Source: Oscillospiraceae bacterium
GTDB lineage: Bacteria; Bacillota; Clostridia; Oscillospirales; Oscillospiraceae
Length of the DNA stretch: 64,000 nucleotides
Assembly (NCBI GenBank): GCA_017411225.1
Contig: JAFRDQ010000086.1
Span: forward strand, 1 to 64,000
Reading direction: 5' to 3'
Below, one piece after another: positions 57,347 to 64,000 of this stretch. The position numbers and the translations under genes are program-made. The first letter of the stretch is position 1. Every line of letters starts with the position of its first letter. The notes beneath the pieces are model-generated. The model did no database searches and was not told where the DNA came from. It saw only the letters and a list, made by a program, of their open reading frames with translations.

Positions 57347-58268
57347 AGGTCACCATCGGTCCTTTCTCAATGATATTCAGCGACGCACACTGATGGATCA
57401 GCACCCCGTCGCACGGCGCGAACGCCGTAAAGAGGCTGCGCCCGAAGTAATCGCGGATCTCGCCGAGCTTCTCGCCCTTCCGGAACCAGTCGCCCACCTG
57501 CTTTTCGGGGTACCAGCAGCCGGTGCACGGCGCGTCGTCGCTGAATTCCGCGAGCTCTGTTTTCTCGTAGGTCGTATAATCTCCCGGCAGGATGCCGATG
57601 CGGCGCAGAATGTTCCGTACGTCCGCCTTGTCCGCCTCAATCTCCTCGCGGCTGAACAGGGAGAGCTGCCCGCGCTCAATGAGCACGCTGGGAATGCCGT
57701 GCACGGACGCCAGATTGTAAGCGCCGCCCGTGCGGCACTTCGAGCGGACGAAATACTTTGTGTTCACGCACTCGATCATCTCGCGCGCCTTCCCGGCCGC
57801 CGGCGCGTCGCCGAGGTAATAGGCGTAGGGAATCAGCTCCTCGAAGCCGTCGCCGCTGTGCAGGTCGATGTAATAGTCCACGTTGCGGATGAACACGTCA
57901 AAGAGCGTGTGCGCCAGTTTTTCCGCCGTGCTGCCCTCCGCGTCGCCGGGAAAGACCCGGTTGAGGTTCTTTCCATCCTCCCAGACCATGGACATGGTCC
58001 GGTTTTCAAAGCCGGAGCGGTTCGCCAGCGGCAGGATGATCACATTGCCGCGCAGCTCCTGCACGTCCAGCTCATTCGAGAGCTCAATGGCTGCCTGGAT
58101 GCCCACATATTCCGCGTTGTGGATGCCGGCGGAGATCAGCGCGGTCGGCCCGTCCTCCATGCCGCAGAGCAGAACATGGGGCACATGCAGCTCCGTGCCG
58201 TGCACGTGGATGTGGTCTTTTACGGTTTTGCCGGGCGTCAGAGCATGCCCGGCGATGATCTTGTCCAT
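57318..58268 (-). CDS. AstE/AspA-family deacylase (zinc M14-like)
   Basis: 316 residues of the succinylglutamate desuccinylase/aspartoacylase family, which hydrolyse N-acyl amino acids. Zn ligands: His and Glu in SAGIHNAEYVG, His in YYIDLHSGDG; the catalytic Glu lies in VLIERGQ. The C-terminal barrel holds GEIRDYFG, as in related enzymes. ATG 58268 is preferred (GAGGAAAAGC before it) to GTG 58280. First gene of an operon with two methyltransferases and the CsoR-like regulator; it may cleave an imported ligand or metallophore (inference). Confidence 0.82.
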   Translation of the reverse strand: MDKIIAGHALTPGKTVKDHIHVHGTELHVPHVLLCGMEDGPTALISAGIHNAEYVGIQAAIELSNELDVQELRGNVIILPLANRSGFENRTMSMVWEDGKNLNRVFPGDAEGSTAEKLAHTLFDVFIRNVDYYIDLHSGDGFEELIPYAYYLGDAPAAGKAREMIECVNTKYFVRSKCRTGGAYNLASVHGIPSVLIERGQLSLFSREEIEADKADVRNILRRIGILPGDYTTYEKTELAEFSDDAPCTGCWYPEKQVGDWFRKGEKLGEIRDYFGRSLFTAFAPCDGVLIHQCASLNIIEKGPMVTYGIRQNDSE

Positions 58269-58306
58269 GCTTTTCCTCACTTCATCTCGATAAAGTTCTA
58301 TATGTT

Positions 58307-58351
58307 ATCCTAACACGGTAAGCAGGGGCTCACAACCTACCCCGGGGGATA
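58307..58351 (-). promoter_or_regulatory. Metal-box promoter 10 (deacylase operon)
   Basis: Minus strand: box ATCCCCCGGGGTAGG, -35 TTGTGA (58330-58335), 17-base spacer, TAGGAT (58307-58312), the same -10 as promoter 9. Confidence 0.75.
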
Positions 58352-58385
58352 AAAAATTGCACAAAAATGCAGAAAGTTTGAAAAA

Positions 58386-58431
58386 ATATCCCCCGGGGTA
58401 GGTTGTGCGAGCGGATTGGCAGTGCTATAAA
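58386..58431 (+). promoter_or_regulatory. Metal-box promoter 11 (second importer)
   Basis: Box ATCCCCCGGGGTAGG ending at 58402, -35 TTGTGC (58403-58408), 17-base spacer, TATAAA (58426-58431). Divergent from promoter 10; the two boxes are ~37 bases apart and share the core CCCCGGGG. Confidence 0.75.
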
Positions 58432-58466
58432 AGTAAGACGAAACTAACAAATCAGGAGGTGTGCCG

Positions 58467-59408
58467 ATGGGCAAATATGTGCTTCGCAGAATCGTGCAGC
58501 TGATCCCGGTGCTGATCGGTATCACGTTTTTGTCCTTCGCCATGATGCGCATCGCCGGCAGCGACGCCATCACGGAGATGTACGGCAACAAGGGCGGCGT
58601 GGATCAGGCAATCATTGACGCGGCGCGCGCCGATCTCGGCCTCGATAAGCCCTTTTTGACGCAGTATTTCTCGTGGCTCGGCGGTATGCTCACTGGCGAC
58701 ATGGGCACGAGCTACATCTCCGGGCGCAACGTGTTCGATACCTTCGTCTCCAAGCTTCCTGCGACGCTGCTGCTCACAGCGCTTTCTATTTTATTGACCA
58801 TCATCATCTCCATCCCGCTCGGGGTGCTGGCTGCGGTGCGGCACGATCGGTTCACGGACTATCTCATCCGCTTCTGCAGCTTTGTCGGAAACTCGCTGCC
58901 CAATTTCTTCGTGGCCATGCTCCTCATGTATTTTCTCAGCATCAAGCTCGGCTGGCTGCCGGTCATTTCAAACGGCTTGAGCCTCAAGAGCGCCGCCATG
59001 CCGACGCTCACGCTCGCCATCGCCATGAGCGCGAAGTACCTCCGCCAGGTGCGCGCCACGGTCTTGGAGGAGCTCAATAAGGACTATGTCTACGGCGCAC
59101 AGGCCAGAGGCGTGCGCGGCAGAGTTACGCTGTGGAAAAGCGTCATGAAGTCCTCCATGCTCACGATCATTACACTTTTGGCGCTCTCCATCGGAAGCCT
59201 CCTCGGCGGTACGGCGATTATCGAGTCCATCTTCATGTGGGACGGCGTCGGCAAGCTCGCCGTGGACGCCATCACCATGCGCGACTATCCGATCATTCAG
59301 GCATACGTCGTCTGGATGGCGATCATCTATGTCCTCGTGAACCTCATCACCGATCTGCTGTATCACGCCATGGACCCGCGTATCAGACTGGGGGTGGTGC
59401 AGGATTGA
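58467..59408 (+). CDS. Nickel/peptide-type ABC importer permease 1, second system (NikB/DppB family)
   Basis: 313 residues. LRRIVQLIPVLIGITFLSFA at the N-terminus, RIAGSDA, and the EAA loop (YVYGAQARGVRGRVTLWKSV). ATG 58467 has AGGAGGT six bases upstream; GTG 58461 is too near. Overlaps the NikC-like gene by 4 bases. Only distantly like the first system, so not a recent duplicate. Confidence 0.9.
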   Translation: MGKYVLRRIVQLIPVLIGITFLSFAMMRIAGSDAITEMYGNKGGVDQAIIDAARADLGLDKPFLTQYFSWLGGMLTGDMGTSYISGRNVFDTFVSKLPATLLLTALSILLTIIISIPLGVLAAVRHDRFTDYLIRFCSFVGNSLPNFFVAMLLMYFLSIKLGWLPVISNGLSLKSAAMPTLTLAIAMSAKYLRQVRATVLEELNKDYVYGAQARGVRGRVTLWKSVMKSSMLTIITLLALSIGSLLGGTAIIESIFMWDGVGKLAVDAITMRDYPIIQAYVVWMAIIYVLVNLITDLLYHAMDPRIRLGVVQD

Positions 59409-60268
59409 ACAAGGAACCGACTGTCCGCGTGCAGAAGCTGCGCCGCGATACCCTCAAGGCCAGACTCATCGTTTTCGGCACGCTTGCGATCCTGCTCCTG
59501 CTCGCGTCCGTCTTCTGCGAGCAGCTCTGCCCCTACGATCCCTATGCGCAGGATCTTTCCATCGCCAAGATGGCCCCCAGTGCTGAGCATGTCTTCGGCA
59601 CCGACCGCTACGGCCGCGATATGCTCTCGCGCGTCATCGTCGGCGCGAAGACCAGCATCTTTTCCACCCTGCTGCTCGTCGCCATCATCACCGTCATTGG
59701 CACGATCGTTGGCGTTTTCGCCGCTTGGGTCGGCGGCTGGACGGATACGATCCTCATGCGCATCTCCGACCTCTTCCTCGCGTTCCCCGGCCTCGTCTTT
59801 GCGCTGGCCGTGGCGGGCGTGCTCGGAGGCGGCCTGCACAACGCGATCATCGCGCTGGCTGCCATCTCATGGCCGAAGTTTGCGCGTATCGCCCGCAGTC
59901 AGACGCTCGCGCAAAAGGAGATGCCCTATTTCCGTGCGGCAAAGCTCGCAGGCGGCAGCTCCATGAAGATCATTGTGAAGCACGTTCTCCCCAACATCAT
60001 GGGCCCGATTCTGGTGACCTCCATGCTGGACATCGGCACCATGATGATGGAGCTTGCGGGTCTCTCGTTCCTCGGCCTCGGCGCCAAGCCGCCCGCCGCC
60101 GAGTGGGGCAGCATGATCAGTGATACCCGCGGTCTGCTGCAGACCGCCCCGTGGCTCACGTTCGCGCCCGGTCTCGCCATCTTCGTCTCCGTCATGATCT
60201 TCAATCTGCTGGGCGATACCGTCAGAGATTATCTCGACCCCAAGATGAGAAAGGGGGCGCGCGCATGA
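59405..60268 (+). CDS. Nickel/peptide-type ABC importer permease 2, second system (NikC/DppC family)
   Basis: 287 residues, TTG start at 59405 overlapping the stop of the permease before it. FGTDRYGRDMLSRVIVGAKT and the EAA loop (YFRAAKLAGGSSMKIIVKHV) define the family. The longer frame from 59132 lies inside the other permease and is rejected. Confidence 0.9.
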   Translation: MNKEPTVRVQKLRRDTLKARLIVFGTLAILLLLASVFCEQLCPYDPYAQDLSIAKMAPSAEHVFGTDRYGRDMLSRVIVGAKTSIFSTLLLVAIITVIGTIVGVFAAWVGGWTDTILMRISDLFLAFPGLVFALAVAGVLGGGLHNAIIALAAISWPKFARIARSQTLAQKEMPYFRAAKLAGGSSMKIIVKHVLPNIMGPILVTSMLDIGTMMMELAGLSFLGLGAKPPAAEWGSMISDTRGLLQTAPWLTFAPGLAIFVSVMIFNLLGDTVRDYLDPKMRKGARA

Positions 60269-61062
60269 GCAAGCTTCTGGAATATGACCGCGTAGAGATC
60301 TCCTACAACGGCAAGCCTGCCGTGCAGGACATCTCCGTCGATCTCGCCGAGGGCGAAATTCTCGGCATCGTCGGCGAATCCGGCAGCGGCAAGAGTACAC
60401 TCATCAAAGCCGCCATGGGGCTGCTTGGCCCCGCCGGCATGGTCACAAGAGGCGATATCTGGTACAAGGGCAAGGATCTTCCCGATCTGAAGCCCGCCGA
60501 GATCCGCAAGCTCTGCGGCCCGGACTTCGGAATGATCTTCCAGAGCGCCGGCGCCAGCTTCTGCCCAATCCGCACGGTCGGTGCCCAGCTCTACGAGAGC
60601 GTCATCGAGCATGAAAAGATCACAAAAGCGGAATTTGAGGACCGCGCGTCTGAGATTCTCAGCAAGATTGGTTTCCTCGATCCGGTGCGCGTCCTCAAAA
60701 GCTATCCCTTCGAACTCTCCGGCGGCATGCAGCAGCGCGTCGGCATCGCGTCGGCCATGCTTCTGCGCCCGAGCGTGCTCATGGCCGACGAGCCGACCAG
60801 CGCGCTGGACGTCCACGTTCAGAAGCAGGTCGTGGAGGAGATGATGCTCATGCGCAAGGAGTACGGCGTCAGCATCATCATCGTCACGCACAACATCGGC
60901 GTCGTCGGCGCCATGGCGGACAACGTCCTCGTCATGCAGAAGGGCCGCGCCGTCGAGTACGGCGAGACCGACAAGATTCTCAACCACCCGGAGACGGAGT
61001 ATACCAAAACGCTGATGGCCGCCGTGCCGCGGCTGGAGAGGGGAGGCGCGAAACATGGCTGA
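60265..61062 (+). CDS. ABC importer ATPase 1, second system (NikD family)
   Basis: 265 residues. Walker A GESGSGKSTLI, signature LSGGMQQRVGIA, Walker B LMADEPTSALD. Short form without the long oligopeptide-type tail. ATG 60265 overlaps the NikC-like stop (ATGA). Confidence 0.9.
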   Translation: MSKLLEYDRVEISYNGKPAVQDISVDLAEGEILGIVGESGSGKSTLIKAAMGLLGPAGMVTRGDIWYKGKDLPDLKPAEIRKLCGPDFGMIFQSAGASFCPIRTVGAQLYESVIEHEKITKAEFEDRASEILSKIGFLDPVRVLKSYPFELSGGMQQRVGIASAMLLRPSVLMADEPTSALDVHVQKQVVEEMMLMRKEYGVSIIIVTHNIGVVGAMADNVLVMQKGRAVEYGETDKILNHPETEYTKTLMAAVPRLERGGAKHG

Positions 61063-61816
61063 ACCGATCCTGTCCATCCAGAAGCTGACCAAAACCTTCA
61101 AGCTTCAGGGCAGGGAGGACGTCCACGCCGTGAAGGACGCCACCTTTGATCTCATGCCCGGCGAGTGCCTCGGCGTCATCGGCGAGAGCGGCAGCGGCAA
61201 GACCACGCTCGTGAACATGATCACGGGTCTGCTTCCTGCCACCTCTGGCAGCGTCACGGTCGACGGTCTGGAAGTGACCAAGTGCAAGGGAAAGGATCTG
61301 CGCAAGGCATGGAAGAAGATGCAGGTCGTCTTCCAGACGCCGACGGAGTCCTTCGACCCCCGCCGTACGCTGGGCGACGGCATCTGCGAGAGTATGCGCA
61401 ACAACGGCGTCTCCAAGGCCGAGGCGCTGAAACGCGCGGAGGAGCTGCTCGAGCTCTGCGGCCTGCCGAAGGAGTTTGTGGGGCGCTATCCCCACGAGGT
61501 CAGCGGCGGTCAGTGCCAGAGAGCCGCGATCGCCCGAGCCCTTGCCATCGAACCGAAGCTCCTGATCTGTGACGAGGCGACGAGTGCGCTCGACGTCACC
61601 ATTCAGGCGGAGATCATCGAGCTGCTGACGGAGCTTCGCCGGAAGCTCGATATGTCCATCCTCTTCATCTGCCACGACATCGCGCTCGTGCAGCAGTTCT
61701 GCGACCGGCTGGTCGTCATGTACCGCGGCCAGATTGTGGAGCAGGGCGTCCCCTCCGAGGTTATCGCCGCGCCGAAGAACGGTTACACGCGAAACCTCAT
61801 CAACAGCATTCTTTAA
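61055..61816 (+). CDS. ABC importer ATPase 2, second system (NikE family)
   Basis: 253 residues. Walker A GESGSGKTTLV, signature VSGGQCQRAAIA, Walker B LICDEATSALD. Overlaps the previous gene by 8 bases. Completes the transport engine; the binding protein follows 63 bases later. Confidence 0.9.
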   Translation: MAEPILSIQKLTKTFKLQGREDVHAVKDATFDLMPGECLGVIGESGSGKTTLVNMITGLLPATSGSVTVDGLEVTKCKGKDLRKAWKKMQVVFQTPTESFDPRRTLGDGICESMRNNGVSKAEALKRAEELLELCGLPKEFVGRYPHEVSGGQCQRAAIARALAIEPKLLICDEATSALDVTIQAEIIELLTELRRKLDMSILFICHDIALVQQFCDRLVVMYRGQIVEQGVPSEVIAAPKNGYTRNLINSIL

Positions 61817-61879
61817 TCTGCATTCCGATTTCATCGGTGCAAATAAAACAACAAAGGACAGAAAGAAAGGAATCCACGT

Positions 61880-63472
61880 ATGAACAAGAGAATTCTTTCC
61901 ATGCTGCTCGTCGTTGTGCTGGCCCTCGGCCTGCTCGCCGGCTGCGGCAGCAAAGAGCAGAGCGCACCCGCCGGCAGCGAGGAAGCTGCCGCCCCCGCGG
62001 ACGCCAAGACCATGATCATCGGCGATACGACCTTCAACAGTGAAAACTGGGAAGAGACCGTCGACCCCCACACCACCTACAACGGCTGGCCCTGCATTCG
62101 CTACGGCATCGGCGAGACGCTCGTGCACTACACCGACACCATGGAGCTGGAGCCCTGGCTCGCTACCGCATGGGAGAATGACGGCGACTGCACCTGGACC
62201 ATCACCCTGCGCGACGGCGTGAAGTTCTCCTCCGGCCGCGACATGGATGCCGCTGCTGTCAAGCAGTGCTTCGAGCACCTGCTCGAGGTCCACGACCGCG
62301 CTCCTGCCGACACCAAGATTGAGTCCATCGAGGCTGACGGCATGACCCTGACCATCAAGACCAGCGAGCCCAACCCCGCTCTGATGAACTACCTCGGCGA
62401 CCCCTACGGCTGCATCATCGATGTGGACGCTACCGATTTTGACAAGGGCATCGCCGTCGGCACCGGCCCCTACGTCGTGAAGGACATGGTCACGGATGAC
62501 CACGTCACCCTCGTTCCCAACGAGCTCTACTGGGGCGGCCTCACGAACACCCAGCCGAAGCTCGATGAGCTCACCATCAAGACCATCTCCAACGGCGACA
62601 CCCTCTCCTCCGCGCTGCAGGCGGGCGACATTGACGCCGCCTACGGCATGGCTTACGAGGCTTATCCGAACTTCGAGAACGACAACTACCAGTTCTCCAG
62701 CATCCAGACCTCCCGCGCCTTCTTCGGCTCCATGAACATGACCAGCCCTGTCATCCAGGACCCCGCTGTCCGCAAGGCCATGGCCATGGGCATCGACAAG
62801 CAGGGCTTCGTTGACACGCTGCTGGACGGCCACGGTGTTGTGGGCAACGGCGCGTTCCCGGACGGCTTCTCCACCTTCGGCGGCGATAAGGTCAAGACCG
62901 AGGGTTATGATCCCGAAGCTGCTGCCAAGCTCCTGGAGGAGGCCGGCTGGGTCGACTCTGACGGCGACGGCATCCGCGAGAAGGACGGCACCAAGCTCGT
63001 CATCCGCTGGCTGACCTATCCCAGCCGTCAGGAGCTCCCGCTGCTGGCGGAAGCTGCCCAGGCGGACCTGAAGAAGATCGGCATGGAAGTCGATATCAAC
63101 TGCACCGCCAACCGCCGCGAGTTCCTGGCCGACATGACCAGCTGGGACGTCTACGCCTCCGCGCTGGTGACCGCCCCCTCCGGCGATCCGCAGTACTTCT
63201 TCACCACCAGCTGCCTGCCCGGCCAGAGCTACAACTTCGGCGCTTATGAGAACGAAGAGGTCAATGCGCTCATGGAGCAGCTCGCCACCGAGTTCGATAC
63301 CGCCAAGCGCGGTGAGCTCGCCGTTCAGCTCCAGCAGAAGATTCTGGACGACAACGCCTATCTCTTCTGCTCCTTCCTGCAGATGAACATGATCTCCAAG
63401 GCGAATGTGACTGGTTACACCGCCCACGCCTGCGACTACTATCAGGTCACTGCCGATCTGGACATTGCCTGA
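61880..63472 (+). CDS. Extracellular solute-binding lipoprotein, second system (SBP_bac_5)
   Basis: 530 residues, lipobox LLAGCGS. VDPHTTYNGWPCIRYGIGET near the mature start and ITLRDGVKFSSGRDMDAAAV are family-5 features; the former is also typical of NikA-like and heme/metal-complex binders. AAGGAATCC precedes the ATG. Gene order differs from system one, where the binding protein comes before the ATPases. Ligand unknown. Confidence 0.88.
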   Translation: MNKRILSMLLVVVLALGLLAGCGSKEQSAPAGSEEAAAPADAKTMIIGDTTFNSENWEETVDPHTTYNGWPCIRYGIGETLVHYTDTMELEPWLATAWENDGDCTWTITLRDGVKFSSGRDMDAAAVKQCFEHLLEVHDRAPADTKIESIEADGMTLTIKTSEPNPALMNYLGDPYGCIIDVDATDFDKGIAVGTGPYVVKDMVTDDHVTLVPNELYWGGLTNTQPKLDELTIKTISNGDTLSSALQAGDIDAAYGMAYEAYPNFENDNYQFSSIQTSRAFFGSMNMTSPVIQDPAVRKAMAMGIDKQGFVDTLLDGHGVVGNGAFPDGFSTFGGDKVKTEGYDPEAAAKLLEEAGWVDSDGDGIREKDGTKLVIRWLTYPSRQELPLLAEAAQADLKKIGMEVDINCTANRREFLADMTSWDVYASALVTAPSGDPQYFFTTSCLPGQSYNFGAYENEEVNALMEQLATEFDTAKRGELAVQLQQKILDDNAYLFCSFLQMNMISKANVTGYTAHACDYYQVTADLDIA

Positions 63473-63491
63473 TCCATCCCGCAAAACAGCC

Positions 63492-63520
63492 GGGGGTGCT
63501 GCAAAACACGCAGCACCCCC
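63492..63520 (+). terminator. Terminator of the second importer operon
   Basis: Perfect 11-bp stem GGGGGTGCTGC/GCAGCACCCCC, then ATTTTC. Leaky readthrough into the HMA gene is possible, since no promoter is visible there. Confidence 0.75.
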
Positions 63521-63544
63521 ATTTTCAACATCAGGAGGAAAACC

Positions 63545-63763
63545 CTGAAGAAAACGGATGAGATCGAAGTGGACTGCGCCAACTGCGCCAACAAGATGGA
63601 GGGCGCCGCGAACAAGACCCCCGGCGTGCAGAAGGCTGTCGTGAACTATATGGCGCAGAAGATGGTCGTGGAGTTCGACGAAGGCGCCGATCCCAAGGCC
63701 GTCATGCCCGAGGTTCTGAAAAACTGCAAAAAGGTCGAAGACGACTGCGAGATTTATCTCTGA
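63545..63763 (+). CDS. Stand-alone HMA domain protein (CopZ-like) with a probable CTG start
   Basis: 72 residues. The metal motif VDCANCANKMEGAANKTPGV is the heavy-metal-associated GMxCxxC box with Asp in place of Gly-Met. AGGAGG at 63534-63539 is placed for a CTG at 63545; the next start, GTG at 63569, would delete the first beta strand. Delivers metal to or is the detached N-domain of the P-type ATPase that starts one base after its stop. Confidence 0.75.
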   Translation: MKKTDEIEVDCANCANKMEGAANKTPGVQKAVVNYMAQKMVVEFDEGADPKAVMPEVLKNCKKVEDDCEIYL

Positions 63764-63764
63764 T

Positions 63765-64000
63765 ATGACAAAGAAGCAAAAAAAGATGCTGCGGCGCATT
63801 CTCATCGCCGCAGCGCTGATGATCGTACTGCACTTCGCCGTGGAGCTCCTCGGCGAGAAGGTGCACGAGCCGATCTGGTTTCTCCTGTATCTGATCCCGT
63901 ACTATATCGTCGGCAACGACATCCTGCTGAAAGCCTGGAAGGGCATTCGCAACGGGCAGGTCTTTGACGAGAACTTTCTCATGGCCGTCGCCACCATCGG
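63765..64000 (+). CDS. Heavy-metal P-type ATPase, N-terminal part (CadA/ZntA type)
   Basis: Only 78 codons lie in the window. After a basic start (MTKKQKKMLRR) come two transmembrane helices (LIAAALMIVLHFAVELLG and IWFLLYLIPYYIVGND), then AWKGIRNGQVFDENFLMAVA, the conserved block before helix 3 of CadA-type exporters. The usual N-terminal HMA is provided by the separate gene just before. Probably exports Zn/Cd/Co/Ni. Confidence 0.85.
   Translation, partial: MTKKQKKMLRRILIAAALMIVLHFAVELLGEKVHEPIWFLLYLIPYYIVGNDILLKAWKGIRNGQVFDENFLMAVATI

Noticed and set aside
60980..63805. 941-residue minus-strand frame opposite the second importer's binding protein
   Set aside because: Antisense shadow of codon-biased, GC-rich genes; no ribosome site and Val/Asp/Gly-rich composition typical of such shadows. 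Same for long frames at 16644-19043, 6163-8160 and 12925-14136.

Overview
The window looks like a chromosomal segment of a GC-rich, spore-forming anaerobic Firmicute, probably a gut Clostridium-class bacterium near Oscillospiraceae. This is inferred from strong GGAGG ribosome sites, sigma-A promoters with 17-base spacers, a spore germination protease (gpr), S-layer-homology domains and short GC-rich inverted-repeat elements. Of about 60 genes whose stop codon is in the window, I see TAG as the terminal codon only once (nikB-like gene).

Layout. 1-24450 is mostly housekeeping: a secreted repeat protein, icd, hom-asd, an alpha/beta hydrolase, a flavodoxin-ferredoxin protein, a four-gene molybdopterin/NuoEF/hydrogenase-like operon, a TetR regulator, a beta-CASP nuclease, a membrane XRE regulator, a thiazoline carboxylate hydrolase family protein, a SUFU-domain protein, asnS, a lipid kinase, rpsT, gpr, parS-parAB, serS (with an in-frame TAG), mscL and an initiator tRNA. 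24451-36411 is a mobilizable integrated element: integrase, excisionase, ParB-like protein, MobP-type relaxase and MobC with an oriT-like region, a ParM-type partition pair, a primase-helicase, and a large two-barrel (DPBB) RNA polymerase-like protein related to RdRP/YonO enzymes.

36429-64000 is a metal-handling island. Eleven promoters share one architecture: an ATCCCCC-GGGG-type box abutting a TTGTG -35, then a -10 after 17-18 bases. They drive an SLH 5'-nucleotidase-like protein, a CsoR-family regulator with a lipoprotein, an ECF-type membrane protein with a methyltransferase and a MoxR-DUF58 module, a MATE exporter, a His-rich protein, a C_GCAxxG_C_C protein, two complete Nik/Opp-type ABC importers, a CbiM-CbiN fusion, an AstE-like deacylase with two methyltransferases and a second CsoR-family regulator. 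A separate HMA protein and a P-type ATPase lie at the right edge. Two of the promoters instead read into a pair of homologous intergenic sequences that look like small structured RNAs, with two compensatory base-pair changes in one stem.

How it may work together (inference): CsoR-family proteins would read cytosolic Ni/Co (or Cu/Zn) and set import, export and, through the small RNAs, translation of targets. The methyltransferases and deacylase next to the importers suggest that the imported metal is a complex with a small organic ligand that is modified inside the cell.
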